Below, piece by piece: positions 39,284 to 48,120 of a stretch of DNA of 64,000 bases (position 1 is its first letter; each line of letters starts with the position of its first letter). The DNA is from Pseudolabrys sp. FHR47 (lineage in GTDB: Bacteria > Pseudomonadota > Alphaproteobacteria > Rhizobiales > Xanthobacteraceae). Location: assembly GCF_005153485.1 (NCBI RefSeq), contig NZ_CP039740.1, forward strand, positions 3,475,001-3,539,000, in the 5' to 3' direction. A program made the position numbers and the translations under genes. The notes beneath the pieces are model-generated. The model ran no database searches, was not told where the DNA came from, and was given only the letters and a program-made list of their open reading frames with translations.

Positions 39284-40381
39284 TCAGTCTAGCGCATGTG
39301 CGAGTACTTTGCGCATGACGTTTGGCAGCGCCTCGCCGGGCAGATCGGCGACCTTGACCCAGCGCGCGCCCTTCGGCGCGGCCGTTGCCTTCGGCACCGG
39401 CGCGACGAACACCGTCAGCGCCAGCGGGAAATGGGTGAACACATGGGTAACCTCGCCGGCGAGCTTGCGCCATTTCACTTTGCCCGACAGCTTCGGCGCG
39501 GCATCGAGCGCCGCCCCGACATCGAAGTCGTGTGACCAGTCGCTGCCCGGCACTTCGGTCATGGCCCCTAACAGGCCTTTTTCCGGACGCTGGCGCAGCA
39601 ACACCTGCATGTCGCCTTTTGCATCCTCGCACAGCGCGACAAACGCGGCGCCGCGCCGCAATTTGCCTTCGCGCTTGGGCGCCTTGCGCGGGAAGGTCTC
39701 CTGATCGCCGCGCGCCCGCGCCATGCAAACGCTGTCGAACGGACACAGCGCGCAGGCCGGCTTCTTCGGCGTGCAGATCGTGGCACCGAGATCCATCATC
39801 GCCTGGGCGAAATCGCCGGTGCGCGCGGGCGGCATCAGCGACGCCGCTAGCCGCTTGATTTCCGGCTTGGCCGCCGGCAACGCTTCCTCGACGGCGAACA
39901 GCCGGCTCACCACGCGTTCGACATTGCCGTCGACGGGCACCGCCGGCAGATCGAATGCGATGGCGCCGATCGCCGCCGCGGTGTAGTCGCCGATGCCCGG
40001 CAGAGCGCGCAGCGCCTCGAGATCGGCCGGGAAAACGCCGCCATGGCGCTCGACCACCGCGATGGCGCAGGCATGCAGATTGCGGGCGCGGGCGTAATAG
40101 CCGAGGCCGGCCCAGGCGCGCAGCACGTCATCGAGCGCGGCTTCGGCCAGCTTTTCGACGTTCGGCCATTTGCTCAGGAACTTCGCGAAATACGGACCCA
40201 CCGTTTTCACGGTCGTCTGCTGCAACATGATTTCCGACAGCCACACTGCATAGGGCGCGGTGCGTTCGCCCTTCCGCGCCCGCCACGGGAGAACGCGGCG
40301 GTGCCGGTCGTACCAGGCGAGCAGGTCGGCCGGGTCGGGGGTCGCTTTCTTTCGCCGCGGGACGCGGACTGCTACGTTCAT
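39284..40381 (-). CDS. mutY: A/G-specific adenine glycosylase
   Basis: A 365-residue repair glycosylase that removes adenine from A:8-oxoG pairs. The catalytic Glu is in WLSEIMLQQTTV and the Asp in VDGNVERVVSR; the helix-hairpin-helix is ALPGIGDYTAAAIG. The [4Fe-4S] pattern C-x6-C-x2-C-x5-C is in CTPKKPACALCPFDSVC. A C-terminal NUDIX-like domain (about 235-360) recognises 8-oxoG. ATG at 40381. It is divergent from dciA; the block mutY-dciA-dsbA-smc is a known alphaproteobacterial order. Confidence 0.95.
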   Translation of the reverse strand: MNVAVRVPRRKKATPDPADLLAWYDRHRRVLPWRARKGERTAPYAVWLSEIMLQQTTVKTVGPYFAKFLSKWPNVEKLAEAALDDVLRAWAGLGYYARARNLHACAIAVVERHGGVFPADLEALRALPGIGDYTAAAIGAIAFDLPAVPVDGNVERVVSRLFAVEEALPAAKPEIKRLAASLMPPARTGDFAQAMMDLGATICTPKKPACALCPFDSVCMARARGDQETFPRKAPKREGKLRRGAAFVALCEDAKGDMQVLLRQRPEKGLLGAMTEVPGSDWSHDFDVGAALDAAPKLSGKVKWRKLAGEVTHVFTHFPLALTVFVAPVPKATAAPKGARWVKVADLPGEALPNVMRKVLAHALD

Positions 40382-40402
40382 GGCCGCACGATCCTAGAAC
40401 CC

Positions 40403-40449
40403 CGCATGATCCCGAAAAGTGGGAACCGGTTTTCGGACAAGATCATGCG
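40403..40449. repeat. Short dispersed palindrome (GCATGATCCCGAAAA type)
   Basis: CGCATGATC (40403-40411) and GATCATGCG (40441-40449) form perfect outer arms, with inner CCGAAAA and TTTTCGG around GTGGGAACCGG. It is a compact palindrome of a type often repeated in rhizobial genomes. It lies in the mutY-dciA divergent gap and so overlaps their promoters. Confidence 0.75.
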
Positions 40450-40464
40450 TCATAGAAAGCCCCG

Positions 40465-40956
40465 ATGAGCAAGCCTTCGAGCAGTTTTCCCCGTCCGTTG
40501 TCCGACTTCACCGCGGCGAGCCTCGGTGGCGTCCTGAAGGCACAGGGCTTTGCCTCGACCGAAATCCTCACCCGCTGGCCGGCCATCGTCGGGGCGGAAA
40601 TCGCCGCCCATAGCGAGCCTATGAAGATCAATTGGCCGAAACCGAAGCAAGACACTGGCGACGTGGAGCAGGCCGAACCGGCCACTCTGGTGCTGCGGGT
40701 CGAAGGACCGATGGCGCTGGAAATCCAGCATCAGTCGTCGGTTATTCTGGAGCGGGTGAACCGGTTCTTCGGCTGGCACGCGGTCGGCCGGCTGGCGCTT
40801 CGGCAAGCGCCATTGCGTCGCAAGACGCCGAAGCCCCGGCCCAGCCCGCCGGATCCGGCCCTGACTGCGCGGCTCGCCGCTGACATGCCGGAAATCGAGG
40901 ATGACGACCTGCGCAACGCGCTGGCCCGGCTGGGCACGGCTATCAAGACAAAGTGA
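40465..40956 (+). CDS. DciA-like protein (DUF721)
   Basis: A 163-residue DUF721/DciA protein; DciA is the ancestral helicase loader for DnaB. It has the N-terminal DFTAASLGGVLKAQGFAST and the KH-like WPAIVGAEIAAHSEPMKI, then LVLRVEGPMALEIQHQSSVIL. The C-terminus is Pro-rich and then helical. ATG at 40465. It sits between mutY and dsbA, as in other alphaproteobacteria. Confidence 0.88.
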   Translation: MSKPSSSFPRPLSDFTAASLGGVLKAQGFASTEILTRWPAIVGAEIAAHSEPMKINWPKPKQDTGDVEQAEPATLVLRVEGPMALEIQHQSSVILERVNRFFGWHAVGRLALRQAPLRRKTPKPRPSPPDPALTARLAADMPEIEDDDLRNALARLGTAIKTK

Positions 40957-41068
40957 GCCGTGCTGGCGATCGGGCCCGGCTTCGCGCCATTGCCACAATC
41001 GTCCTGTCCAGCTAGCAGAATGCCCTGCGCGGACGCCTTTTCCGCGAACAATGTAACGGAGATATCCC

Positions 41069-41737
41069 TTGCGCCTGACCCGACGTGAATTCTGCCAGAG
41101 CACGGCTTTCGTGGCGCTCGCGACGGCCTTGGGGATGTCCGCTCTGCCCGCCCTCACCGAACCGGCGCTGGCGCAGGCGGCGGTGTCTGAAACGGAACTG
41201 ATGGCACCTACGGCTTTGCCGGACATGGCGCTCGGCGATCCGAAGGCGCCCGTCACCGTCATCGAATATGCCTCGATGACCTGCCCGCACTGTGCGACCT
41301 TCACCGAGAAAACCTTCCCCGACATCAAGAAGAAATACGTCGACACCGGCAAGGTGCGCTTCATCTTCCGCGAGTTCCCGCTCGACAACCTCGCCGCCGC
41401 CGTCTTCATGCTGGCGCGCTGCAATGCCGAGACCAATGCCGACAAGTATTTCGCCTTTATCGACACCATGTTCCGCCAGCAGCGCACCTGGGCGGTCGAA
41501 AAGCCGCTGGAGCCGCTGCTGACCATCTCCAAGCAGGCCGGTTTCACCCAGGAAACCTTCAACGCCTGCCTGTCGAACCAGAAGGTTCTGGATGGTATCG
41601 AGGCGATGCGTCAGCGCGCCGTGGACAAGTTCAAGGTCCAGTCGACCCCGTCCTTCTTCATCAACGGCAAGCTCTATACCGGCGCCCTGTCGGTGGACGA
41701 GATGTCCAAGATCATCGACCCGCTGATCAAGAGCTGA
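41069..41737 (+). CDS. DsbA-family thiol-disulfide oxidoreductase
   Basis: A 222-residue exported thioredoxin-fold protein, likely periplasmic. The N-terminus (RLTRREFCQSTAFVALATALG) has a twin-arginine-like signal; the active site is CPHC in MTCPHCATFTEKTF. cis-Pro is in STPSFFINGKLY. TTG at 41069 is preceded by GGAG 8 bases upstream, and no ATG fits better. It lies between dciA and smc, the usual context; the terminator-like hairpin at 41751-41779 follows. Confidence 0.9.
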   Translation: MRLTRREFCQSTAFVALATALGMSALPALTEPALAQAAVSETELMAPTALPDMALGDPKAPVTVIEYASMTCPHCATFTEKTFPDIKKKYVDTGKVRFIFREFPLDNLAAAVFMLARCNAETNADKYFAFIDTMFRQQRTWAVEKPLEPLLTISKQAGFTQETFNACLSNQKVLDGIEAMRQRAVDKFKVQSTPSFFINGKLYTGALSVDEMSKIIDPLIKS

Positions 41738-41750
41738 ACTGGCTCAGGTT

Positions 41751-41785
41751 CCACCGGACCGCAATATATAGTCCGGTGGTACAAG
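41751..41785 (+). terminator. Hairpin after dsbA
   Basis: CCACCGGAC (41751-41759) and GTCCGGTGG (41771-41779) form a perfect 9-bp stem with an 11-base AT-rich loop. T-rich sequence follows (GTATTTTTAC, from about 41787), a little far for a classical rho-independent terminator. It ends the dsbA transcript before smc. Confidence 0.55.
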
Positions 41786-42000
41786 GGTATTTTTACTGCC
41801 ATCCACAGCCGAAAAGACTGGAAAACCGGGCTTTTGCGGTCCACCTCGGTTGCCTGCACGTCATCAAAATTTCATTCTTCCGCGTAATGCGGCATACGAC
41901 GTATAGCGCCCGGGCGGTGGCCCCGGCACCCAGCTCTCGTTAGTCATCGGCAATCCCTGAAGGCGGCGCATGCGCCGCCCGCGGGTCGAGGTTCCTCAGT

Positions 42001-45000
42001 ATGATTCTTACCCGTTTGCGTCTCCTCGGTTTCAAGTCCTTCGTTGAGCCGACCGATTTTGTCATCGAGCCGGGCCTGACCGGCGTGGTCGGACCGAACG
42101 GCTGCGGCAAATCGAACCTCGTCGAAGCGCTGCGTTGGGTGATGGGCGAGAACTCGTACAAGTCGATGCGTGCGTCCTCGATGGACGACGTCATCTTCTC
42201 GGGCTCGAACACGCGCCCGGCCCGCAACAACGCCGAAGTCGCGATCCTGATCGACAACAAGGAACGTTCGGCGCCGGCGCAGTTCAACGACACCGACACA
42301 CTGGAAATCGCCCGCCGCATCGAGCGCGAGTCCGGTTCGGCCTATCGCATCAACGGCAAGGAAGTGCGCGCACGCGACGTGCAAATCGTGTTCGCGGACG
42401 CTTCCACCGGCGCGCGCTCGCCGGCACTCGTGCATCAGGGCCGCATTGGCGAAATCATTCAGGCCAAGCCGGAGCAGCGCCGCCGCGTGCTGGAAGAAGC
42501 CGCCGGCGTTTCCGGACTCCACGCCCGCCGTCATGAAGCCGAATTGCGCCTCAAGGCCGCCGAAGCCAACCTGCTGCGCATTGAGGACGTGATCGGCCAG
42601 CTCGCCGGCCAGATGGAAGCGCTGCGCAAGCAGGCCAAGCAGGCGATCCGCTATCGCACAGTCTCGGCGCAGGTGCGCAAGACCGAAGCCACGCTCTATC
42701 ATCTGCGCTGGACCGCCGCGAATGTCGAGCAGACCGCCGCCGAGCACGCCAAGGATCTGTGCGTGCGCGAAGTCGCCGCACGCACCGAAGCGCAGGCCGA
42801 GGCCTCCGTCCGCCAGACCAATCTCGCCGCCACGTTACCGCCGCTGCGCGAAGCCGAAGCCCGCGCCGGCGCCGCGCTGCATCGCCTGAATGTCGCGATG
42901 CAGGAACTCGATCGCGAAGAGCAGCGCGCCAAGGACCGCATCTCCGAACTCGACAAGCGTCTCGTGCAGTTCGCCGCCGACGCCGAGCGCGAGCAGAAGC
43001 TGGTCGCCGACGCCGAAGCGGCGATCGCCCGCCTCGCGGCCGAAGAAGAGATGATCAAGGCCGAGGCCGCCGAGAGCGCCGGCCGCCGTTCGGGCGTCGA
43101 TGCCCGGGTCGAGGAAGCCGGCAGCGCGCTCGCCGCCGCCGAGAAGGTGTTCTCCGAACTCACCGCGCGGCTCGCCGATCTCACCGCGCAGCGCAACCAA
43201 CTCGAAGCCGCCATGCGCCAGCATCGCGACCGCGCCGGCAAGATCGAGGCCGAGATGGCTGAAATTACCCGCGAGATCGAGACACTGGATAGCCATAGCG
43301 GCCCTGATCTCGCCGCGCTGACGGCCGAGGTCGAGGATCTGCAGCAGGCGCTGGCCAACGCCGAAAACGCGGCCATCGACGCCGAAGCCGCGCACGCCGC
43401 CGCGCGCGCGGCGCTTGAAGCCTCGCGCAATCCGCTGACCGAGGCCGAGCGCCGCGTGCAGCGGCTGGAAACCGAGGCCAAGACCTTGTCCAAGGTGCTG
43501 GCGGTCGAGAGCAAGAATTTGTGGCCGCCGGTGATGGACAACATCATCGTCGACAAGGGCTTCGAGAAGGCGCTCGGCGCCGCGCTCGGCGACGACCTCG
43601 ACGCGCCAATCGATGCGACGGCGCCGATGCGCTGGGTCGGCTCCAAGGTGGACGCCAACGATCCGTCGCTGCCCGATGGCGCGACGCCGCTGTCCGCGCA
43701 TGTCCGCGCGCCCGAGGAACTGACGCGCCGCCTCAACCAGATCGGCGTCGTCGACAAGGAAGCTGGCCCGCGCCTCGCCGCTCAATTGCGGCCTGGCCAG
43801 CGTCTCGTGTCTCCCGAGGGCGATCTGTGGCGCTGGGACGGCTTTGCCGCCGCGGCCCATGCCCCAACCGGCGCCGCGCGCCGCCTCGCCGAACGCGCCC
43901 GTTTGGCGGAAATCGAGTCCGAACTTGAAGTCGCCCGGGCGGACGCCGAGGCCGCGCGAGCGGCCAACGAAGCCGCGCAAGAGGCGCTGACCGCCGCAGC
44001 CGCAGCCGAACAGGAACATCGCAACGCCGGCCGCGAGCGTCAGCGCGAGGTCAATGCCGCGCGCGACCGCCACGAAGCCGCCGAGCGCGAGGTCAACCGC
44101 AATGCCGCGCGGCTGTCGGCGCTGACCGAAGCCCGCACGCGCCTCACCTCAAATCACGACGAAGCCACCGCGGGCATGGCGGAAGCCGAGGCCGCGCTGG
44201 CTGCGCTCGCTCCGGCCGCCGACCTCGAAGCCGAGCTCGCCACGGTGCGCGACGACATCGCCGCCAAGCGGGCGCATCTCGCCGAGGTTCGCGCCGAGCA
44301 GCAGGCCATCGTCCGCGAAGCGGAAATCGCCGATCGCCGCTTGCGTCAGGTCGGCGAGGAAAAGGCCGGGTGGTTCACGCGGCAGGAAAGCGCCCGCAGC
44401 CAGACCGAAACCCTGGCCCTCCGTCATGAAGAGGCGCAGCGCGACCGCGCCGAACTCGAAAACGCGCCGCAGGTCTTCGCCGAGAAGCGCGAAGCGCTGA
44501 TCAGCGAAGTGCAACTGGCCGAAGCCGACCGCCGCGAATGCGCCGACCGGCTGCAGGAAGCCGAGAACGCCCTGGCCGACGCCGATCGCGACGCCCGCGC
44601 CGCGCTGGAAGCCGCCTCCACCGCGCGCGAGGAAGCCGCCCGCGCCGAGGAACGCTTCGAGGCGTCGAAACGCCGCCTGACCGACATCGCCCGTGAAATC
44701 CACGACATGCTCGAGGTCGAGCCGCAGGCCGTCGCCGAACTCGCCGAACTCAAGGAAGGCGAAGCCCTGCCTGACCTCGCCGAAATCGAAGCCACGCTGG
44801 AGCGGCTGCGCCGCGAGCGTGAGCGTCTCGGCGCCGTCAATCTACGCGCCGAGGAAGAACTGATCGAGGTCGAGACCCAGCATACCTCGCTGACCGCCGA
44901 GCGTGACGATCTCGTCGAGGCAATCAAGAAGCTGCGTCTCGGCATCCAGAGCCTCAACCGCGAAGCGCGCGAGCGCCTGATGGCCTCGTTCCAGCAGGTC

Positions 45001-45453
45001 AACACGCACTTCCAGCAGCTCTTCACCAAGCTGTTCAACGGCGGCACCGCCGAACTGCAGCTCATCGAGAGCGACGATCCGCTCGAGGCCGGCCTCGAAA
45101 TCCTGGCCAAGCCCCCCGGCAAGAAGCCGGCGACCTTGTCGCTGCTCTCGGGCGGCGAGCAGGCGCTGACCGCCATGGCGTTGATCTTCGCGGTGTTCCT
45201 CACCAATCCGGCGCCGATCTGCGTGCTGGACGAAGTCGACGCGCCGCTCGACGATCACAACGTCGAACGGTTCTGCGACATGCTGGACGAGATGACGCAG
45301 TCGACCGACACGCGCTTCGTCATCATCACGCACAATCCGATCACCATGGCGCGCATGAACCGGCTGTTCGGTGTCACCATGGCGGAGCGCGGCGTCTCGC
45401 AACTGGTCTCGGTCGATCTCGAAGCGGCCGTGCGATTCAGGGAAGCGGGCTGA
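42001..45453 (+). CDS. smc: Chromosome segregation protein SMC
   Basis: A 1150-residue condensin ATPase that loads on DNA and folds the chromosome with ScpA and ScpB. The Walker A is GVVGPNGCGKSNLVEALRW near residue 30, the signature LSGGEQALTAMAL near 1060, and the Walker B VLDEVDAPLDDHN near 1080. Two coiled coils flank the hinge, about residues 500-640. The head halves are intact; length is typical. ATG at 42001. A terminator hairpin follows the stop codon. Confidence 0.97.
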   Translation: MILTRLRLLGFKSFVEPTDFVIEPGLTGVVGPNGCGKSNLVEALRWVMGENSYKSMRASSMDDVIFSGSNTRPARNNAEVAILIDNKERSAPAQFNDTDTLEIARRIERESGSAYRINGKEVRARDVQIVFADASTGARSPALVHQGRIGEIIQAKPEQRRRVLEEAAGVSGLHARRHEAELRLKAAEANLLRIEDVIGQLAGQMEALRKQAKQAIRYRTVSAQVRKTEATLYHLRWTAANVEQTAAEHAKDLCVREVAARTEAQAEASVRQTNLAATLPPLREAEARAGAALHRLNVAMQELDREEQRAKDRISELDKRLVQFAADAEREQKLVADAEAAIARLAAEEEMIKAEAAESAGRRSGVDARVEEAGSALAAAEKVFSELTARLADLTAQRNQLEAAMRQHRDRAGKIEAEMAEITREIETLDSHSGPDLAALTAEVEDLQQALANAENAAIDAEAAHAAARAALEASRNPLTEAERRVQRLETEAKTLSKVLAVESKNLWPPVMDNIIVDKGFEKALGAALGDDLDAPIDATAPMRWVGSKVDANDPSLPDGATPLSAHVRAPEELTRRLNQIGVVDKEAGPRLAAQLRPGQRLVSPEGDLWRWDGFAAAAHAPTGAARRLAERARLAEIESELEVARADAEAARAANEAAQEALTAAAAAEQEHRNAGRERQREVNAARDRHEAAEREVNRNAARLSALTEARTRLTSNHDEATAGMAEAEAALAALAPAADLEAELATVRDDIAAKRAHLAEVRAEQQAIVREAEIADRRLRQVGEEKAGWFTRQESARSQTETLALRHEEAQRDRAELENAPQVFAEKREALISEVQLAEADRRECADRLQEAENALADADRDARAALEAASTAREEAARAEERFEASKRRLTDIAREIHDMLEVEPQAVAELAELKEGEALPDLAEIEATLERLRRERERLGAVNLRAEEELIEVETQHTSLTAERDDLVEAIKKLRLGIQSLNREARERLMASFQQVNTHFQQLFTKLFNGGTAELQLIESDDPLEAGLEILAKPPGKKPATLSLLSGGEQALTAMALIFAVFLTNPAPICVLDEVDAPLDDHNVERFCDMLDEMTQSTDTRFVIITHNPITMARMNRLFGVTMAERGVSQLVSVDLEAAVRFREAG

Positions 45454-45492
45454 CACTTCATTGCAGATATTATTCTGCATTGATTATTTGGA

Positions 45493-45518
45493 AGATTGGC
45501 GGTGTCCGCCGATCTTTT
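45493..45518 (+). terminator. Rho-independent terminator of smc
   Basis: AGATTGGCGG-TGT-CCGCCGATCT (45493-45515), a 10-bp stem with one T:G pair, is followed by TTTTG. A smaller hairpin, TGCAGA-TATTAT-TCTGCA, lies at 45462-45479. The smc gene ends at 45453. Confidence 0.75.
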
Positions 45519-45668
45519 GTTACAATTACCGCTTATTAAACATCTAGTTGCAGCCGTGCAAAATCGCGGTTGCAAACAAAAAACATTTGGCATTTCGCTA
45601 TTTGAGCGATAGGACGCACGCGTGCGCGAATAGCAGCCGCTTATCTCAATACGACGAAGGAAAATGTA

Positions 45669-45869
45669 ATGGCTAAAAAGTCCGCCAAGAAGGCCGCCGC
45701 AAAGAAGATCCGGCGCAGGCCATGGACCAATGAAGAATACAAGAAGCTGAAGGCACATTCGAAAGCGCGCACGCCGGTCGCCAAGATTGCCAAGGAGTTC
45801 AAGCGCACGCCTGGAGCGCTGCGTCAGCAGGCTCTCAAGCTCAACATCGGCCTGGGCCATCAGCGCTAA
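45669..45869 (+). CDS. Small SANT/Myb-like DNA-binding protein
   Basis: A 66-residue basic protein. Residues 1-15 are MAKKSAKKAAAKKIRR, a Lys/Ala-rich, histone-like tail. Residues 16-60 fit a SANT/Myb-like helix-turn-helix: RPWTNEEYKKLKAHSK, VAKIAKEFKRTPGALRQQALKLNI, with the Trp at the usual first core position. It is likely a nucleoid-associated or regulatory protein. The gene stands alone after smc. ATG at 45669 follows GACGAAGGAAAATGTA, and its mRNA may run into the sRNA candidate downstream. Confidence 0.78.
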   Translation: MAKKSAKKAAAKKIRRRPWTNEEYKKLKAHSKARTPVAKIAKEFKRTPGALRQQALKLNIGLGHQR

Positions 45870-45984
45870 CCGCTCGACCTGCCCGATTGCCGCATGGCCG
45901 CCATGCAGTTTCTTCGAACTGGATGGCCCGCAAAAATTCAGCCTTAGCGCGATCCTCGGCGGAACCAATCACCGGGGACGGGGT

Positions 45985-46078
45985 TAGTTAGCCGACTCTT
46001 AAGTCGGGCGGCTCCCCCCTTACCCCCCGAATAGCCGTCTGGCGAAAAGGCCCCGAACGCGAGTTCGGGGTCTTTTTT
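45985..46078 (+). ncRNA. Candidate small RNA with C-rich loop and strong terminator
   Basis: Starting after GGGG TTAG at 45983, the stretch has a perfect hairpin CCGACT-CTTA-AGTCGG (45992-46007), then a C-rich single-strand (CGGCTCCCCCCTTACCCCCC), and ends with a strong terminator CCCCGAAC-GCGA-GTTCGGGG (46051-46070) and TCTTTTTT. The C-rich piece looks like it could pair with a Shine-Dalgarno. It may be an sRNA, or a 3' UTR of the 66-residue gene. Confidence 0.4.
46051..46078 (+). terminator. Rho-independent terminator
   Basis: CCCCGAAC-GCGA-GTTCGGGG (stem 46051-46058 with 46063-46070) followed by TCTTTTTT. The stem is perfect and the T-tract is long. It ends the transcript of the 66-residue gene or the sRNA candidate. 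Confidence 0.9.
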
Positions 46079-46200
46079 CTGCGATCCGGCCGGTTTACAC
46101 ATGGTTCCGGCCATGAGCGGCCATTTCCGGTTCCGTCATCGCGCCGACGGCTGAACCGGGTTCGACAAATCGGCGGCTCGATTTCATCAGGAGCGATCGA

Positions 46201-46764
46201 ATGTCCACCACAGGCTGGGTCATCCTTGGCGTCGTCGTCGTGGTCGTGCTGTGGGCCATTTCCATTTACAATAGCTTGGTCGCGATGCGGCAGCGCGCCA
46301 ATCAGGCCTTCGCCGACATCGACGTCCAGCTCAAGCAGCGCCACGACCTCATCCCGAACCTGGTCGAGACCGTCAAAGGCTATGCGGCGCACGAGCGCGG
46401 TACCCTGGAAGCCGTGGTCCAGGCGCGCAACGCCGCCATCGCGGCCCCTGGGGTCGAACAAAAGGTGGCCGCCGAGAACATGCTGACCGGGGCGCTGCGC
46501 CAGCTTTTCGCTCTGGCGGAGAGCTATCCGGACCTCAAGGCCAATACAAACTTCCTCCAGCTCCAGAGCGAGCTGGCCGATATCGAGAACAAGCTGGCCG
46601 CGGCGCGGCGCTTCTTCAACAATGCGGTGCAGGAATACAACACCGGGATCGAGCAGTTTCCCGCAGCACTGTTCGCCGGCATCTTCGGCTTCCACCCCCG
46701 CACCTTCTTCGATCTCGGCGACGCACGGCCGCAGCTGGAGCAGGCACCGAGCGTGAAATTCTGA
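46201..46764 (+). CDS. LemA family protein (paralogue 2)
   Basis: A 187-residue LemA protein with one N-terminal helix (residues 5-24), then NQAFADIDVQLKQRHDLIPNL, ESYPDLKANTNFLQLQ and RRFFNNAVQEYNTGI. ATG at 46201 is preceded by AGGAGCGATCGA. The next gene on the same strand is the M48 metallopeptidase, 131 bases downstream with a family A repeat between. LemA-M48 pairs are common, and the two probably act in the same membrane. Confidence 0.93.
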   Translation: MSTTGWVILGVVVVVVLWAISIYNSLVAMRQRANQAFADIDVQLKQRHDLIPNLVETVKGYAAHERGTLEAVVQARNAAIAAPGVEQKVAAENMLTGALRQLFALAESYPDLKANTNFLQLQSELADIENKLAAARRFFNNAVQEYNTGIEQFPAALFAGIFGFHPRTFFDLGDARPQLEQAPSVKF

Positions 46765-46793
46765 TGCCTTGGGGCGAGTGGTCCCCCGCATCC

Positions 46794-46871
46794 GTCATGT
46801 CCGGCTTTATGCCGGGCATCCACGACTTGCTTCCATAAGGCGTGGATGGCCGGGACAAGCCCGGCCATGAC
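46794..46871. repeat. Dispersed palindromic repeat, family A (copy 3)
   Basis: Arms GTCATGTCCGGCTTTATGCC and CCGGGACAAGCCCGGCCATGAC, with inner CATCCACGACTTGCTT and AAGGCGTGGATG, as in 21846 and 37001. It sits between LemA and the M48 gene, so they may be less tightly coupled than their order suggests. Confidence 0.85.
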
Positions 46872-46894
46872 GTCGATAGGTGCAGCGCACGGTC

Positions 46895-48094
46895 ATGGCC
46901 GCCGACGGTCTTTACACTCACATCCAGTCGAACCGACGGCGGTCGATCGCATTGCTCATCGGCCTGTTCGGGCTGGTCTATGTGCTGGTGTTCGCCGGCG
47001 CGCTGCTGGCCGAGGCCATGAGTGTTCCCGACGCGCCGCTCGAATACCTGGTGCAGGCGGCGGTCCACGATCTTGTGCTGGCCGCGCCAGTCGCGACCAT
47101 CGGCACCATCATCTGGGTGCTGATTGCCTACAAGTTTCACCAGCGCATGATCGACGCCGTCACCGGCGCCCATCAGGTGACCCGCGCCGAGGAGCCACGG
47201 CTCTATAACCTGCTCGAGAACCTGTGCATCTCGCGCGGCATCCCGATGCCGAGCCTGCGCATCGCCGAAGACGACGCGCTCAACGCTTTCGCCACCGGCC
47301 TCAACGAGAAGCAGTATTCCATCACCGTGACGCGCGGCTTGATCGGCGCTCTCAACGACGCCGAAATGGAGGCGGTGCTCGGCCATGAGCTGACCCATAT
47401 CCGCAATGGCGACGTGCGCATGCTGGTCATCGCCGTGGTCATCGCGGGCGTGATCTCGTTCTTTGGCGAGATGGTGTTCCGGCTGTTCTTTCAGAGCGCG
47501 CGGTTCGGCGGCTTCGGCGGCCGGCGCAGCGACAGCAGCGACCGCAAAGGCGGCGGCGCTGCGATCGCGATCGTTATCGCCATTGTCCTGATCGTCGTTG
47601 CCTGGGTGCTGTCGATCGTCATCCGTTTCGCGCTGTCCCGGAAGCGGGAATATCTCGCCGACGCCGGTGCCGTCGAGCTCACCAAGAACCCCGATGCCAT
47701 GATCATGGCGCTGCGCAAGATCGAGAACCGCGGCGAACTGGCGACCGCCAATTCATCCGTGATGGAAATGTGTGTCGACAATCCACGCCAGGGCTTCAGC
47801 GATCTGTTCGCCACGCATCCGTCGGTTGACGCGCGTGTCGACGCCTTGGTGAAATTCGCCGGCGGTCATGATCCCGGCCCCATTGCCCTTGAGCCGCCGG
47901 CGGATCCGCAAGCACAGATCGAGGATAACGCCCCGAAAGGGCCATGGGGCGCCGATCCGCAACAGGACACCGCCACGCCGAGATCGAGCCCGCAGGGGCC
48001 TTGGGGTCCGACACCCGCCTCAGACAAACCGTTCCTGCCCGACCGCTCGCCGCTCGACGATAGCGGCGGCCCGAGCGGATCCACTCCTCGGTAG
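46895..48094 (+). CDS. M48 family membrane metallopeptidase (HtpX-like)
   Basis: A 399-residue membrane zinc protease. Two helices at about 20-45 and 55-85, then the zinc motif EAVLGHELTHIRNGD, then a downstream EYLADAGAVEL that carries the third ligand. Further helices lie at about 175-195 and 220-245. The C-terminal 90 residues are Pro/Asp-rich and disordered (PPADPQAQIEDNAPKGPWGAD). It should degrade misfolded membrane proteins. ATG at 46895 gives the family start; GTG at 46880 is in frame too. Confidence 0.9.
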   Translation: MAADGLYTHIQSNRRRSIALLIGLFGLVYVLVFAGALLAEAMSVPDAPLEYLVQAAVHDLVLAAPVATIGTIIWVLIAYKFHQRMIDAVTGAHQVTRAEEPRLYNLLENLCISRGIPMPSLRIAEDDALNAFATGLNEKQYSITVTRGLIGALNDAEMEAVLGHELTHIRNGDVRMLVIAVVIAGVISFFGEMVFRLFFQSARFGGFGGRRSDSSDRKGGGAAIAIVIAIVLIVVAWVLSIVIRFALSRKREYLADAGAVELTKNPDAMIMALRKIENRGELATANSSVMEMCVDNPRQGFSDLFATHPSVDARVDALVKFAGGHDPGPIALEPPADPQAQIEDNAPKGPWGADPQQDTATPRSSPQGPWGPTPASDKPFLPDRSPLDDSGGPSGSTPR

Positions 48095-48120
48095 AACCTT
48101 CACTTACGAAAGTCCTGTCC

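Larger units (their letters stand above)
45870..46200. other. Intergenic region 45870-46200 (no protein gene seen)
   Basis: The first half (45870-45990) shows nothing clear beyond a GC-rich stretch. The second half holds the hairpins and the C-rich segment described as an sRNA candidate, ending at the terminator at 46051-46078. From 46079 to 46200 there is only the LemA promoter and ribosome region (AGGAGCGATCGA at 46189-46200). Confidence 0.6.

Noticed and set aside
42835..44073. 412-codon minus-strand open frame inside smc
   Set aside because: Antisense shadow of the SMC coiled coil; its low-complexity Gly/Leu/Arg composition mirrors the Ala/Glu-rich coil codons.
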